A DNA stretch of 64,000 nucleotides from Nyssa sinensis (lineage: Eukaryota > Streptophyta > Magnoliopsida > Cornales > Nyssaceae): contig CM018041.1 in assembly GCA_008638375.1 (NCBI GenBank), forward strand, positions 9,696,627-9,760,626, written 5' to 3'. The stretch's first letter is position 1; every line of letters begins with the position of its first letter. Made by a program: the position numbers and the translations under genes. Below the pieces are notes generated by a model. The model was not told where the DNA came from. It searched no databases and was given only the letters and a program-made list of their open reading frames with translations. Shown one piece after another: positions 11,843 through 23,720 of the stretch.

Positions 11843-12037
11843 CAAGGTGGATCCAAGAGGCATTTTCCCTCCCAAAAATTTTGAAATTGTATTTTTTATT
11901 CCTTATTTTGTATGATTTTTTTTTTAAATTAGGACTTGATCCCCCCCCAATTTTTTATGTATTCATATGAATCATTTCTAAATTTTGGTACTTACTTTTT
12001 CGCCCCCCCCTAACTATATTTTCTAAATCCACCGCTG
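11843..12037. mobile_element. Short TIR element with GGTGGATCC-type ends
   Basis: The left end CAAGGTGGATCC and right end AAATCCACCGCTG are inverted relatives. The block interrupts unit B where units A and C are continuous. Related sequence with CTAGCGGATCCGG begins at 22986, and a third piece lies near 47870-47990. No clean target duplication was found, so the class is uncertain. Confidence 0.45.
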
Positions 12038-12118
12038 ACCGTGACCATTGTGTGTTTAATTTGAAAAGGATTAATTTAAATTAGTTAAAGGCCTTTTCCA
12101 ATTGTTGGCTCTAGTAAT

Positions 12119-12295
12119 TGCAAAAGGGTCCGGTGGTGAGGATGTATGTAATTTTTTCATGGTCATGTAAATCAATTTTTGACATATGATTTATCTTTAA
12201 AAATGAGGAATTATTATGACATTATTTATACCACATGTCAGAAACTGATTTGTATGACCATAGAAAAATTCCATACATCCACTAGACTTTTTTCC
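12119..12295. mobile_element. 177-bp hAT-like MITE with perfect 8-bp target duplication
   Basis: The direct repeat ctagtaat flanks the insertion (12111-12118 and 12296-12303). The paralogous unit C reads straight through with one ctagtaat (near 14288), and unit A has the equivalent ctgctaat, so this is a filled versus empty site. The ends are imperfectly inverted: the left runs AAAAGGGTCC...GGATGTATG, and the right, inverted, runs GGAAAAAAGTCTAGTGG and then ATGTATG. Confidence 0.75.
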
Positions 12296-13347
12296 CTAGT
12301 AATAGTTATTTAAAATTTATTATTTCTTTTATGATTATTGGAAAACTAAGGCTTCAAGTTAGAGGGGTTAAACTTGAGTAATCAAATGTATAAATAATTT
12401 CTATATGCTCTAAATTTTTTATACCAAAATTAGCAGCCCTAATTATGTGTCAATAGATTATTAGAAGAGCATTAAACAAAAATATGTTTGTGCACCATCA
12501 ATAATTTAATGCCACATTATCCTAAATACAAAATTTTTAAAAAAATTTAGGACACATAATATTATTGTTTGAACTATTGATTTTGACTTGAGCTGAGAAA
12601 TTTAAGGGCATGGTAAAGGCATTCGATAATGGGCTTGGGTAAAGAAAATGTTTAAGGCTTAATACAATATCATCTAACTTATCGGCCCATTTTGGTTGCT
12701 TTGAGCCTCATGTATATTTAGTTTCCATTTAATAAGGTTACAAATTTTAAAATATTGATTCTGACCGAATTAGTTTATTAATTAAATGTTTGGTAAAAAT
12801 TATTTAAAAATAAATTTTGAAAATGAATTTTCGTAGTTCTTTTATGTAAAAAATGTTATATCTATATTATATTATAATCATCAATGTACACAAAACATGG
12901 GTGGATAGAAGGGCAAATGAATTTTTTTCTTCGTGACACGTAAGAAGCATACGGTAAGTACTTTAGTATCTATTTGAGAGAGTTTTAGATTATAAAAGAG
13001 TGCTGATAGAAAGAAAAGTGATGATGAATAGAAGTGTTAATAAGAAAAATGTAATCCTATTAAGAGATAGTTTGCACATCTCTTATCTATTAGATTACTT
13101 AAAAGATTGTGATCTAAGTGATCTAACATATAAGAGATTCGTTCGTATGTACAAACGAGTTTTTAATAATATTATTACTTACTAGAAAATAGTGATGAAA
13201 AAAAACAGTCGGATGTTTGGTAAAATATGTTAATAGTGATTATGAAATTATGAAATTTCCTTTTTAGCCTTTATTTTAAAAGAGAGAGAGGAATAAATAG
13301 AGGGACCCAATTGTAATTAAGCCATTTCTTTTAAAACATTAGACAAA

Positions 13348-13557
13348 ATGCTTTGGGTTTGTTTGGTTAGGTTTTCAAACGTAGGTTTTGAATTTCAAAA
13401 TGCAGGATACGTATTTGACAAGTTATTAATTTTAATTTTTTATAATTTAAATTATCATATCCTAAATGTATTTTTACAGTTTTTAAAAAATTAATTACAA
13501 AATTTTTAGAAAGAATTTTTAAAAATTATATCTGAATCAGTATCCAAACACAACCTT
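13348..13557. mobile_element. GTTTGG-type MITE
   Basis: The left end GGGTTTGTTTGG and right end CCAAACACAACC are inverted relatives bounding an AT-rich 210-base body. Related bodies (with 'ttagattatcatat' and 'tttttaaaaaattaattacaaaatttt') occur at 23400-23720 and 24030-24660. Short non-autonomous elements with TTTGG/CCAAA ends are common in plants. Confidence 0.5.
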
Positions 13558-14143
13558 TATTTTGGTACGTTAAAAAATAGTCATTTTATACCCAACTTTA
13601 GATTTTAAAAGATAAAACGCCAGAGGTGGGGGCAAAATGTTCCCCCAAACAGACCCCAGGGGAAATCCCAAAAATGGTGATTTAGTGGTGAGCTCAGCTC
13701 CATCTCCCTTTTTTTCTAATTTTGTCAACCAAGCACTTAGCTGCATTGGGCGTTTTGCTTTTGTTATATAGAAACGCATACTTGGAGACAAACCCCTCAA
13801 ACTCCTCCCCCCTTAAACAAAAACAAAAACAAAGCGCTATTTAATATATGATAGATTGTGTTTTCACTACTTTTTTACAACTTCAAATCCCTTTCTTAAT
13901 TTTCAAAAATATAAAAGAAAGCTTACAACATATGTAGATTTTTTTTCATTATTATTTTTATTTTTTTATAAGATAATCTTTTGTTATATATGAGAAGTGT
14001 TACGATCAATTGTAGAGTTTGAAAACTCGTAATTTGATTGATGCGTGTACTTTACATGCCTATATAACTCGCGTACGTGAAATACACGCACTAGTCAAAT
14101 TGTTAATATTTTAATATCGCGACTGAGCATAACATTTTTTACC

Positions 14144-14196
14144 TGTATATTTTAAAGTGAATCTCATTAAAAGGTGGGCCCTTTTAATGCTGAGTA
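14144..14196 (-). promoter_or_regulatory. Orphan copy of the RDM1-like upstream block
   Basis: Shares the AAAAGGTGGGCCCTTTTAAT core with 11758-11814 and 2526-2583, but no start codon or exon follows on the minus strand. It is probably a relic of a deleted third gene copy. Confidence 0.35.
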
Positions 14197-15227
14197 ACTG
14201 ATACCTTTTAATTATGCCATGACCACTGTGTGTTTAATTTGAAAATGATGAACTTAAATTAGTTAAAGACCCTTTTCAAATGTTGGCTCTAGTAATAGTT
14301 ATTTAAAAGTTTTATTCCTTTTATGATTATAGGAAATTTAAGTCTTCGAGTCACAAGAGTTCAACTTTGAGTAATCTTGTTTAAACAATTTCTATATGCT
14401 TCATATTTTTTTAACAAAATTAACATCTCTAACCATATGTCAATAAATTATTAGAAGAGTATTAAATAGTATGTCTAATACATCATTAATAATTTATTAT
14501 CACATTATTTTAAATACAAAATTTGAAACACTTAATAGTATTATTTGAACAATTGATTTTGACTCGAGCTCACTTAACTTTCAACTCGGCTTGGGTAAAG
14601 GTTTTCGACAATAGTAAGTTTATATTATATTATAAGGCATACTACACAAAATTATGCAGATGAGTTTTCATACATGTCTTTTATTTAACAAATATTTTGT
14701 ATATTCATATACTATAAAGTGACAAATATATTTAAAGCATGATACCTATATATACAGAATTCTTTAGTGTACAAATCAAGAAAGATTGTTCTATTTAGAT
14801 TACATGGGCATGGGGTTCAGAAGTATGTGGTTCAAAATGTGACATCGCTTTTCATATCTTATCGATCTCAGAATAAGAAAATAGAGTTTAATATGACAAT
14901 TATTATCTTCGGATATCTTCGAATCCTTACTTTTATGACTCTTAATCCTACTCAACTTAGAAGATTTATAATCTATAAGTAAATTATAAGATACGCTTTC
15001 AATTTATGTTCAATTATTCTTTTGAATTATAGCTTTATTTTCTTTACTGAGTTTATTATCGAAACGGCTATCACTGGAGCTTATCCGATGACTCTCTAAC
15101 CCTGAGTTATTGATAGGTAGCGAAAAACGAGATGCCCTTCTAATAAAAAAAGAGCAACATCATATATATTTATATTATATTATATTATAATCATCAATGT
15201 TCACGCAGCATGGGCTAGTAGGAGGGC

Positions 15228-15861
15228 TAGGAATGACAACGGGGCGGGTTTGGGGCAGGGCCCCTATTCCCCAACCTCGACCCCGTTTAAAATTCCCAAC
15301 CCCGACCCCGTCTCGCTCAGCCTAATAGTTCATTCCAACCCCGACCTCGTTTATTGACCCCATCCCAGCCAGGGGCCGTCCCGCCCCGCTCCCCGAAAAA
15401 CTATCAAACAACTTTAGAAGTCCAATTTAAAAGTGTTAATACTACCCAAATGCCTAACTCAATCAAATGAATTAATATTAAAAAATTTACCACTAAAATC
15501 ATAGTTCAATCAAATGAATTAATATAAAAAAATTCACTGCTAAAATCATAGCTCACAAATAAATAAAACAATACTACAAATCCTACAAATATGAAACAAT
15601 TCAAATTCTAAGTACTAACTTCCCAAGTCACCACGTAACAAAATTACTACAAATCTAAAAAAATATCCTCATAAGTAAACAAAACAATAAACTAATAAGG
15701 GTAGAAGAGTAGTTTTAAGTACAATCGGGGTGGGGTAGCCCCTTCCCCGACCCCGTTGGGGTATTTCACTCTTATCCCCAAACTCGATCCCGTCCCGTTT
15801 ATTATCACTTCGAACCCGTTCTATTAGGGGCGGGGCGGGGCGGGGCAAATTGTCATCCCTA
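15228..15861. mobile_element. Non-autonomous hAT-like element, GC-rich ends, 634 bp
   Basis: The ends are TAGGAATGACAACGGGGCGGG and, inverted from the right side, TAGGGATGACAATTTGCCCC. The terminal 100 bases are rich in GGGGCGGGG/CCCCGACCCCG motifs and the centre is AT-rich. The flanks aggagggc (15220-15227) and aaaagggc (15862-15869) are an imperfect 8-bp duplication. Units A (about 6000) and B (about 12905) carry the unoccupied site gtagaagggcaaatg or gatagaagggcaaatg. Confidence 0.75.
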
Positions 15862-16618
15862 AAAAGGGCAAATGAATTTTTTTCTTTGTTAGACGCAAGA
15901 AGCATACTGTAAATGCTTTAGTGCCTGTTGAATAGAGTTGTGTAATAGTAAGTGTTAATTGAGTGAAGTAGTTATCGAACTCAAGTAAGTGTGTAAAAAT
16001 GTTGATTGAATTCATGTATTAAGTATTTGAATAAATATATTTTATAAGTAATTATAATGTCAAAAATGGTATTTTAGTGATTGTATTAGTTATTAATAAG
16101 TACTTAAAGAATATAAAATATATTTTTTACCATTGAATATTAAATTATGTGTTTACCAATGTATTATATTTTTAAAATTGCATTATTTTTATAATTAACA
16201 AATATATATATATATATAACAATAAAAATAAGTAATTATTTATTTCAATATTAAATATATTATTGATCTTATATAAAAATATACATTGAATAGAATATTT
16301 TTAATTATACACATATATATATATATATCTGTGTAGTCATATATATAAGTGTAGGACACATAAAGAATATTTTAAATTTTTTTTGAATGATGGTAGCTTG
16401 ATTTGATAACATGACTGTAATATTTAAAAAAAAAAATTGATTAAAGATCTAATATTTAAAATGGACATGAAGTGCGGTTAGAAATAAGAATAGATTGAGC
16501 AACTTTCGAAATAAGTGTCTATTGAACCAAAATTATGGTCCAAAATTGCGTCTCAAACACGCAAACAAATGGAATCGAAATGAGTCAAGTGCGGTTTTGA
16601 ATTCTCAAAATATAATAA

Positions 16619-17030
16619 AGGATAAATTAGATTGATTTTTTTAGTCAATCTTTTTTTTTTAAATTACTTTTTTCATATTTTTTTTTAATTTTTTAAATCT
16701 TTACTATTTTTTTTAATTTTTTAAATAAATATTGATAAAAACCTTAAATTTATTTTTATATAAAATAAATATAAGTTATTTACCTTAAATTTATTTTTAA
16801 ATAAAAAAATTAAAAAATATTTTAAAAAAAGTTATAATAAATTGGTCAGAAATTAAAAAAAATATAAAAATAAATAAATAAAATGGGTTGGTTCGCTATT
16901 TTGAAAAACAATTGACAGTAGAGGTATCTGTATATTATTTTATACAGTAGGGAAGGTCAGTGTAATTTCAGTAATCAAAGAGAGGTCAGTGTAATTGTCA
17001 TAAATTTTAGAAGTCAGAGTAATTTATCCT
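16619..17030. mobile_element. MITE of the AAATTACNCTGAC family, copy 1
   Basis: The termini AGGATAAATTA and TAATTTATCCT are perfect inverted repeats over 11 bases. Inside the right end are repeats of 'gtcagtgtaatt'. The body has long T/A-rich arms ('tttttaattttttaaatct' and 'ttaaaaaaagttataataaa') seen also at 33596-34060 and 38700-39160. Confidence 0.6.
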
Positions 17031-17775
17031 ATAATATAATATAATATTTTATGTTATGTTTTTATATAATATTATTTTTTATAAAGATAATCTAATTATA
17101 AAAATATAATATTGTTAGTAAATACACAATTTAGTATACAAAGGTAAGAAACACAATTTACGCTCATTCAACACTTATTAACAGGTTCATCTAAATACTA
17201 GAATATCGTCTAAGCACTTGTCAAATATGTTCATCTCAATACTCATCAGCTAAAATGAATCCGTACTTTTTCATCGCTATTTAATTCAAATTACACTTTT
17301 TCATAACTTAACCAAATTAACATTAAGTGAAATAGTTAAAATCAGTAAAAAGAAAGGGGACACAAATATGGCTCAATGATTGCCGAACATTTCAAGGGTT
17401 AATAATTCAACCATTAGCTCAAATATAATTAAATTAAAAAATATAATTAAAACATATAAAAATATTTGAATAATTTAATAAAATCACTTCACAAATATAT
17501 TTATGATGAAACAGTGCAATTATGACTAAAATTCTTGTAAAATAGATCGAATAAACACTATTTCTTAACAATGAATGTAGTGAACATTTAAAACACTCAC
17601 TAAATTTGTTGTAACAAATATCTGACATTTTACAAGCCTAAACTTAGGATTAAAAAATTTCGTCTAATCTTTCGGCTTTAACAAATAAAAACAAAACATT
17701 ACAAATTATGAAGGTAATAAATAAAATGAAAATAAAATGAAGAATAAAAGAATGAAATATCGTATTATGGTCACG

Positions 17776-17872
17776 TTGCGGTGTAACGATCCAAACTTAC
17801 ACTGTACAATACTGTTTATTATGGCTAACGGGTCGGGGCCCTTATGGCACGATTTTGCGGTGTAACGATTCA
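17776..17872. promoter_or_regulatory. Direct repeat TTGCGGTGTAACGATYCA in GH17 upstream region
   Basis: The 18-base motif occurs at 17776-17793 and again at 17855-17872 with one change, 79 bases apart, about 450-540 bases upstream of the GH17 start. It stands out from the surrounding AT-rich DNA. A regulatory role is possible but unproven; a leftover repeat unit is the alternative. Confidence 0.3.
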
Positions 17873-18252
17873 ACATACAGAATTGTTATTTGACCCGGGT
17901 ATAAATGGTCAAAAAAAGATACCAGTGTTCACACGGTCCATCCACGTCTCCGACAACCTCACTTCACACCACTCGATTTCTGGATCACTCTGACGTTTAA
18001 CGCGCTTGCTCATGCCACGTCTCTTTCTTGCAGAGTATGGAATCTCGGAAAATAATTCACGGAGCTGTGCGTGATACGCGGCTGATTAAACAAGCTTTTC
18101 TTTCTTTCCTTTCTTTTCAGCCAAACAGATTTGATTTGCTCACGCCCCCCAAAATAGACCACTTTCTCTCGTAGTCATTCTTTACTTGCTAACTTTCGCA
18201 GTCCACAAACAGAATCAGCTGTCCTGAACTCTCTTTATCTTTCTCCACCGCC

Positions 18253-18259
18253 ATAAATA
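18253..18259 (+). promoter_or_regulatory. TATA box of the GH17 gene
   Basis: ATAAATA lies 55 bases before the ATG at 18314 and is followed by a CT-rich leader (CCCCTTTCTCTCTCT), a usual plant core-promoter layout. Confidence 0.5.
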
Positions 18260-18313
18260 CTCCTCAAATCTCCCCTTTCTCTCTCTGAAATCGTAAACTA
18301 CTCAGACCTAACA

Positions 18314-21300
18314 ATGGAGATGTCGACCAGACAATCTCTATTCCGCCTCATCCTTCTCACTTCTACTCTTGTCATCCAACGTTTCACGGCCGTGTATTCA
18401 ATCGGCGTTAACTATGGAACTCTCGGCGACAACCTCCCTCCACCGGGCCCAAGTCGCGGCATTCCTCAAAGACAAAACCACTATAGACCGTGTCAAGATC
18501 TTCGACGCCAATCCCGACATCATCCGAGCCTTTGCCAACACTGGCATCTTCGTCACCGTCACCATCCCAAACGGCGACGTCCCCGGACTCGCCAACATCC
18601 GCGTGGCTCGCCGATGGGTTGCCACCCACATCAAGCCATTCTACCCACAAACCAAAATCAACCATATCTTAGTAGGCAGCGAAATCCTCCACTGGGGAGA
18701 CAGCAACATGATATCTAACGTCGTTCCTGCCATGAAAACACTTCACCGTGCCCTCATCGTCTCTGGTATTACCGACATCAAGGTTACAACTGCACACTCT
18801 CTCGGCATTCTTGCTTCCTCCGACCCACCGAGCGCCGCCCGGTTTCGACCCGGATGGGATCAGCAAGTTCTCGCTCCAATGCTTCAATTTCTACGCCAAA
18901 TCAAATCGCCGTTTATGGTTAACCCATACCCATACTTCGGGTACAGCCCACAAGATGCAAACTTTGTGCTGTTCAGGCAAAACAGAGGCAAGCGTGATAA
19001 CATTACCAAGATTACATACACCAACATTTTTGATTCATTGATGGACTCTGTGTACTCGGCGATGAAGAGTTTGGGATATGGGGATGTGGAAATTGCAGTG
19101 GGGGAAACGGGGTGGCCGTCTCTGGGCGATCCTTGGCTGCCGCATTGCACCGTCGAGAATGCCCGATGGCATAATCTGAACGTGTTGAAGAAGGTTAGCT
19201 CCGGAGTTGGGACGCCGTTGATGCCCCGCCGGCGGTTTGAAACATTTATCTTCGCGTTGTTTAATGAGAATCAAAAATCGGGTAATTTGGATGAGAAAAA
19301 TTTCGGATTGTTCCGGCCCGACTTCAGCCCCGTTTACGACATTGGGATCATGCGCGAGGGACAGGTAACTGTAACGCGTTGTTTTGGGATTTGCACTTTC
19401 AAATTTGCACACTAAAACACACACACATATAAATATAATTTTGAATCTTTTTACAAATATTTATATTTATTTATTTATTTTCTAAATTCATGTTACATGT
19501 AAAAAGCATCTCTTTTTAAAAATAAATTACGTTTTTCAAAACATTTTTTTGAGAAAAAAATATATTTACTAATATTTACCGCTTGGTTCGATGATGAAAT
19601 GATTTGAAGAGAAAAAAAAATATTTAGAAATTTAATATCACTTTTATTGGTTGGATATTCATAGGAAATTAAGAGTGGAAATTTAAGTAATTAAGTAGCT
19701 TCTCCAATCTATTTTTATTAAATATTAAAAATATCTTTAAATTAATTATTTAAAAATTAAATAATTATCATATAACAATATCTTCTTTTTATTTTAAATT
19801 TTTTTTCTCTAAAACTTAAAAAAAAAAGGGTTAAACTTATATTTGAATAAAAATTTATTTTAATTTAGAAATTAACCAATTCTTTTTCAAAACAATATGA
19901 TTTTGAAAAATAAAATAAAGGCAAGGTGGAATCAGAGAGTTTGTAAATTCAAAAAATAAGATCAGGACAATATAGAATCAGAACCTGTTGTTAAAAGACA
20001 AGATTGAATTTAAAAACTCCATATATATTGAATTATTTGAAACATACAGGGGTCCAATCAAATCATAAAACAGTGGGTCCATTGATCTTATCAATCTGCA
20101 GAGCATGAACGGCTCAAATCATTTGAATTTGCAACTTTTGTTTTTATTATTTAAGTTTATTGCTTTTGTCTGGAATCCAATAAGGTAGATCTTGTCGTAT
20201 TAAAGTGGCAGATTATAAACACGTGGAAGATGCTGCCTTTGTTTATTCATTCAAAGTATATAATTTTTTTTTTTTTGTTGGGTTGCACAGTCTGGTGGCG
20301 TGATAGGGGCGCAACCACCGGCAACGGGCAGCAAGTGGTGTGTACCGAAAGCAGATGTTACGGACGCAGTTTTACAGGCTAACATAGACTACGCGTGCAG
20401 CAATGGAGTGGATTGTGGGCCCATTCAAGCTGGTGGGGCCTGCTTCAGCCCCAACACTATCAGGTCCCACGCATCATATGTTATGAACTCTTTCTACCAA
20501 ACCAACGGTCGTAAGGATTTCAACTGTGATTTCGCTCACACTGCTGTCATAACTACTGCTGACCCAAGTAAGTCACAATTCTTCACTCTTTACCACTTTG
20601 TTTCTTAACAGTCCGTCCGTCTGAATAAGTCGGAGGGGAGGCCTTCTTTTTTTTTTTATTTTTTTTCTAATTTTTAAAATAAACATGATATAAGTTTTCA
20701 TTCTTTCTCCTTTTCTCTTTCCCTTCTCTTTCTTTTCAATTCCTTCCATCCAAACATATTCCTTCCCTTCTCTTTCTTTTCAATTCCTTTCATCCAAACA
20801 TATTGGTTTCCTTCTCTCTTTTTTTAATTTCTTGCATTCAAACATAGTGTAAATCCAAAATAGGGTTTGAAAACAAATCAATTATATATATATATATATA
20901 TATTTATACACACATTAGTCACCTGTTTCATATGGCCATATGGGAAAATGTTGTCGTATGCTCGAACTCGTATAGGGTCTTTGTAACTATTAAATAATTT
21001 ATTTATTTGTTTATTTTTTAATGAATTGATTACGGATATTCTTGGCCATTACATGCATCACATAAAATTACTCTTCTCCTGGCAGTTAAATTCATCTTTT
21101 TATCTCTAATTATCAATGATTGGTGAAGACGGTACTCGATCTTAAATTATCCAATATTAAAGGATGGCAACGGGATGAATGAACCTTTCCCAAGCCTGAA
21201 TAAATCCTGTGATAAAATGGGGCGGGACTCTTTTAATTATAAAATTCTTATTTATTTATTTTATTAAATTAATTGTAATTAAAACATTCAAATATAACTT

Positions 21301-22257
21301 TGCTTGCGTTAAAATAAAAAAAAAAAAAAATTGTAATTAGAGAATTAGAATAATAATATTATTTTTTTACAAATATATAACTCTATAAAGTTTATCTAAA
21401 TTTTTAATATAAAATTAAAAAATATCATCATAAATATTGATTATATAAAACAAAAATTTGCTTATTATGATTATTTTATATAATCGGGACAGGACATGAT
21501 GTCTTCTCTCCTAATCCTAATGCGATAGACACAACTTTTTGCTAACCCGTCCCATTAGGGGAGGGTATGTTATCCTTAATCTAATAATTGAAATATTTTG
21601 TTTGATATAAGCTTGAGCTTAGACTAATATTACCTTTCATATGTTACATATTTAATAGTGCATTTAGGAAATTTAATAGTACATTTAAATATGTTACATA
21701 TTTAATAGTGCATGTGAAAGTGTATACAAATGGGATGCTAGGAAGGGTTCACAATTTTTTAATGTAAAGCATTTTAAATATATATATATATATATATCTA
21801 TAATCATTTTCTTACTAATTTACAGGTTTTAGACATTAGTTGAAGTTTTGATAATAATTTATAAATTCTGAGAAATAACACAGTGAACACTTATATAAGC
21901 GTGTACGTAAATGCAAAAATATGCATTTTACATTACTTTTATCAGATCCGTGTGCGCAGTTTATATTACTAACGGATTGGTATTTAGGCATTTTAGAAAT
22001 GAATATATATGAACATACAACTATAAGTGTCTATATATATATATTTATATTTATGCATACACTACTTAAATTTATATGTATACATGTATAGTCAGACATA
22101 TTTTACTTTGAAACAAAGGAAGCATTCCTGCAAGTTTGCATCTATCTCTGTCCAGATAATGGGGAGAGTCTTGACTCTTGAGTATTGCATCTAACTTTAA
22201 TCTTAAATGAACAATATTCTGATTACAGGTTACGACGCTTGTAAATACATCTCTTAA
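18314..22257 (+). CDS. Glucan endo-1,3-beta-glucosidase (GH17 plus X8/CBM43), one frameshift
   Basis: Hydrolyses beta-1,3-glucans (callose) in the wall or apoplast. Exons are 18314-19364, 20291-20567 and 22229-22257; the splice sites are GT-AG and the phases fit. Residues 1 to about 29 form a signal peptide ending near the mature start IGVNYG. The GH17 barrel follows, with the acid/base Glu in VGSEIL (about residue 123; the family usually has VGNE) and the nucleophile in GETGWP (about 264). Exon 2 encodes the X8 domain (from KWCVPKA), which has six cysteines including the one in exon 3. The protein ends DACKYIS, so no GPI signal follows. Corrected length is about 451 residues, like the olive pollen Ole e 9 type. 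One extra G in the GGG run at 18445-18447 shifts frame after NLPPP, so the gene as written is broken after 44 codons. The rest is fully preserved. Confidence 0.85.
21157..21578. mobile_element. hAT-like element (GGATGGCAA family) in GH17 intron 2
   Basis: The ends are TTAAAGGATGGCAAC and GTTATCCTTA. The flanks atccaata (21149-21156) and atctaata (21579-21586) match at 7 of 8 bases. The body near the right end has CCCGTCCCATTAGGGG, like the relative at 3087-3567. Confidence 0.65.
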
Positions 22258-22985
22258 GACGGGAAGTAGAAAGGAGCACGAAGCTGGCTGCAGAAATATG
22301 GGAGCGGAAGGAATGATTATTTATTCGTATGCCTTTGTTTTTTTGTGAAATATTTATCTGTATTGTAACTTTGAAGATTCAATGACTAAACTTAACTTTC
22401 CCACTTCTCATGATGGTGCCATTCCAAAATCCAGCTTCCCTTCATTGTTTTTTGTTTTTTTCATGCACTTGTGATTATACTGTTTTAATGAATTTTAAAA
22501 TGGGTGTTTTCAAGTTTAAAATAAACTTTTTTTGATTGATTAGGTGTTTTTTCAAGATTGTAATAAGTTCAATACGGATGTTTTGGTTAAATTATTGTGA
22601 GAGATTTTTTCAAATTGCTCATTTTAGTGACTAAGAACATTTTCAATGATGGTTTAAATGAATTCAAATTTAAATTTTAGTCATTTTTTTAAAAAAATTC
22701 TTTTAAAATTTGGATTCAAACTTATATTAAATTTATTTTTATTCAAACTCTAATGCAAATGTACAAGAAATTAAATTTCAGTCAAATTTAATACTTTTGG
22801 AATGAGATGAATATTTTTTTTGGAATATAACGAAATTTTTTTAAAAAGATTTAAGTAAAAATTTGTTAGAGTGAATCAAGTTCAAATGAAGTTTTTACTT
22901 AAATTGTTAATCAAAGTTAAATTAAAATTTGAGTACCTATTGGAAATGTCTCGAGCAAAACAAATGCTTAATTCATTGCTTTCAT

Positions 22986-23205
22986 GCACTAGCGGATCCG
23001 GAGGACTAAGGGGGCTATGGCTCCAAAAAGATTTTAAAATTATATTTTTTACTCTTTATTTTATTAGATTTTTTTTTTATATAAAAATTTAGAACTTGCC
23101 CTTCCACTCTTTATTTTTATTTATATATTCATTTAAATTTTTCTTTAATTTTAATACTTACACTTTCATCCCTAAGTAAATTTTCTAAATCTTCCTATGC
23201 TTCCA
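22986..23205. mobile_element. Degenerate element with CTAGCGGATCC end
   Basis: Starts CACTAGCGGATCCGG and contains 'tttctaaatcttcc' near its far end. The interior ('ggggctatggctcc', 'acttgccctt', 'tacactttcatccct') parallels 11843-12037. No target duplication is visible. Confidence 0.4.
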
Positions 23206-23402
23206 TGTTATGCACGAAGAGAAGTGCTTTATAATGATACCGTGTTTCTCCGATGAAAACCACTTCGAAGATAAAATAAATGGTTGTTGTCAAATGTGAC
23301 AACATGATTTGAGTTTTAAGTAATTACTTCGTATAAAAATAATGTGAAGATCATAATTATGTCCGATCTATCCCTCCCATGACTTTACTTAAGCGAGATT
23401 AA

Positions 23403-23720
23403 GGGTATGTTTGGATAGCTTTTGAGAGTTAATAGTTTTAAGAAATTTTTTGAGAAGTGTTTTGAAAAGTAATTTCTTGGAATTTGAACCATTGTTTGGA
23501 TTGATTAATTTGAAAAAAGATAAAAAAAGTAGGTTATGTTTTTAAAATAAGATTTTTAATTTCAAATTACAAGATATGTGTTTTGAAATTAATTTTTTTT
23601 TTTTTAAAATTTAGATTATCATATTGAAATACATTTTTATAATTTTTAAAAAATTAATTACAAAATTTTTTAAAATGTTTTTCAAAAAATTTTATCTAAA
23701 TTACTATCAGGTAAACATTC
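23403..23720. mobile_element. GTTTGG-type MITE, diverged copy
   Basis: Begins GTATGTTTGGATAGC and contains the 'ttagattatcatatt...cattttta' and 'tttttaaaaaattaattacaaaatttt' blocks shared with 13348-13557. The far end is degraded ('ctatcaggtaaacattc'). Confidence 0.4.

Larger units (their letters stand above)
11815..13960. other. Upstream flank of RDM1-like copy B (duplicated unit B)
   Basis: No gene is seen. Colinear with the unit A flank: 12040-12120 with 2700-2780, 12440-12640 with 4800-4950, 12660-12990 with 5740-6060, 13660-13820 with 6060-6200, and 13860-13950 with 6510-6600. The insertions at 11843-12037, 12119-12295 and 13348-13557 are specific to this copy. A 61-codon frame at 13000-13185 has no recognisable product. 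Confidence 0.6.
14130..16000. other. Duplicated unit C: RDM1 upstream flank without the gene
   Basis: Contains the promoter-like block (14144-14196), the 14218-14340 block matching 12040-12360, the 14430-14620 block matching 12450-12640, and the 15165-15930 block matching 5950-6060 and 12850-12970. No RDM1 exon lies next to it: the DNA between 13960 and 14130 has no similarity to exon 1. The unit is interrupted by about 430 bases of unrelated DNA (about 14727-15160) and by the element at 15228-15861. Confidence 0.55.
16001..18252. other. Intergenic region between unit C and the GH17 gene
   Basis: AT-rich with (AT)n runs at 16203-16221 and 16315-16330, and one MITE (16619-17030). From about 17760 the base composition rises and the sequence becomes promoter-like for the GH17 gene. 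No gene is seen. Confidence 0.5.

Noticed and set aside
13000..13185. 61-codon frame on the plus strand
   Set aside because: AT-rich, no recognisable motif, and it lies in a flank of the RDM1 duplication without a counterpart in the other units.
18398..19424. Several overlapping frames on both strands within GH17 exon 1
   Set aside because: They are shadows of the high-GC coding exon; only the frame matching GH17 motifs is meaningful.
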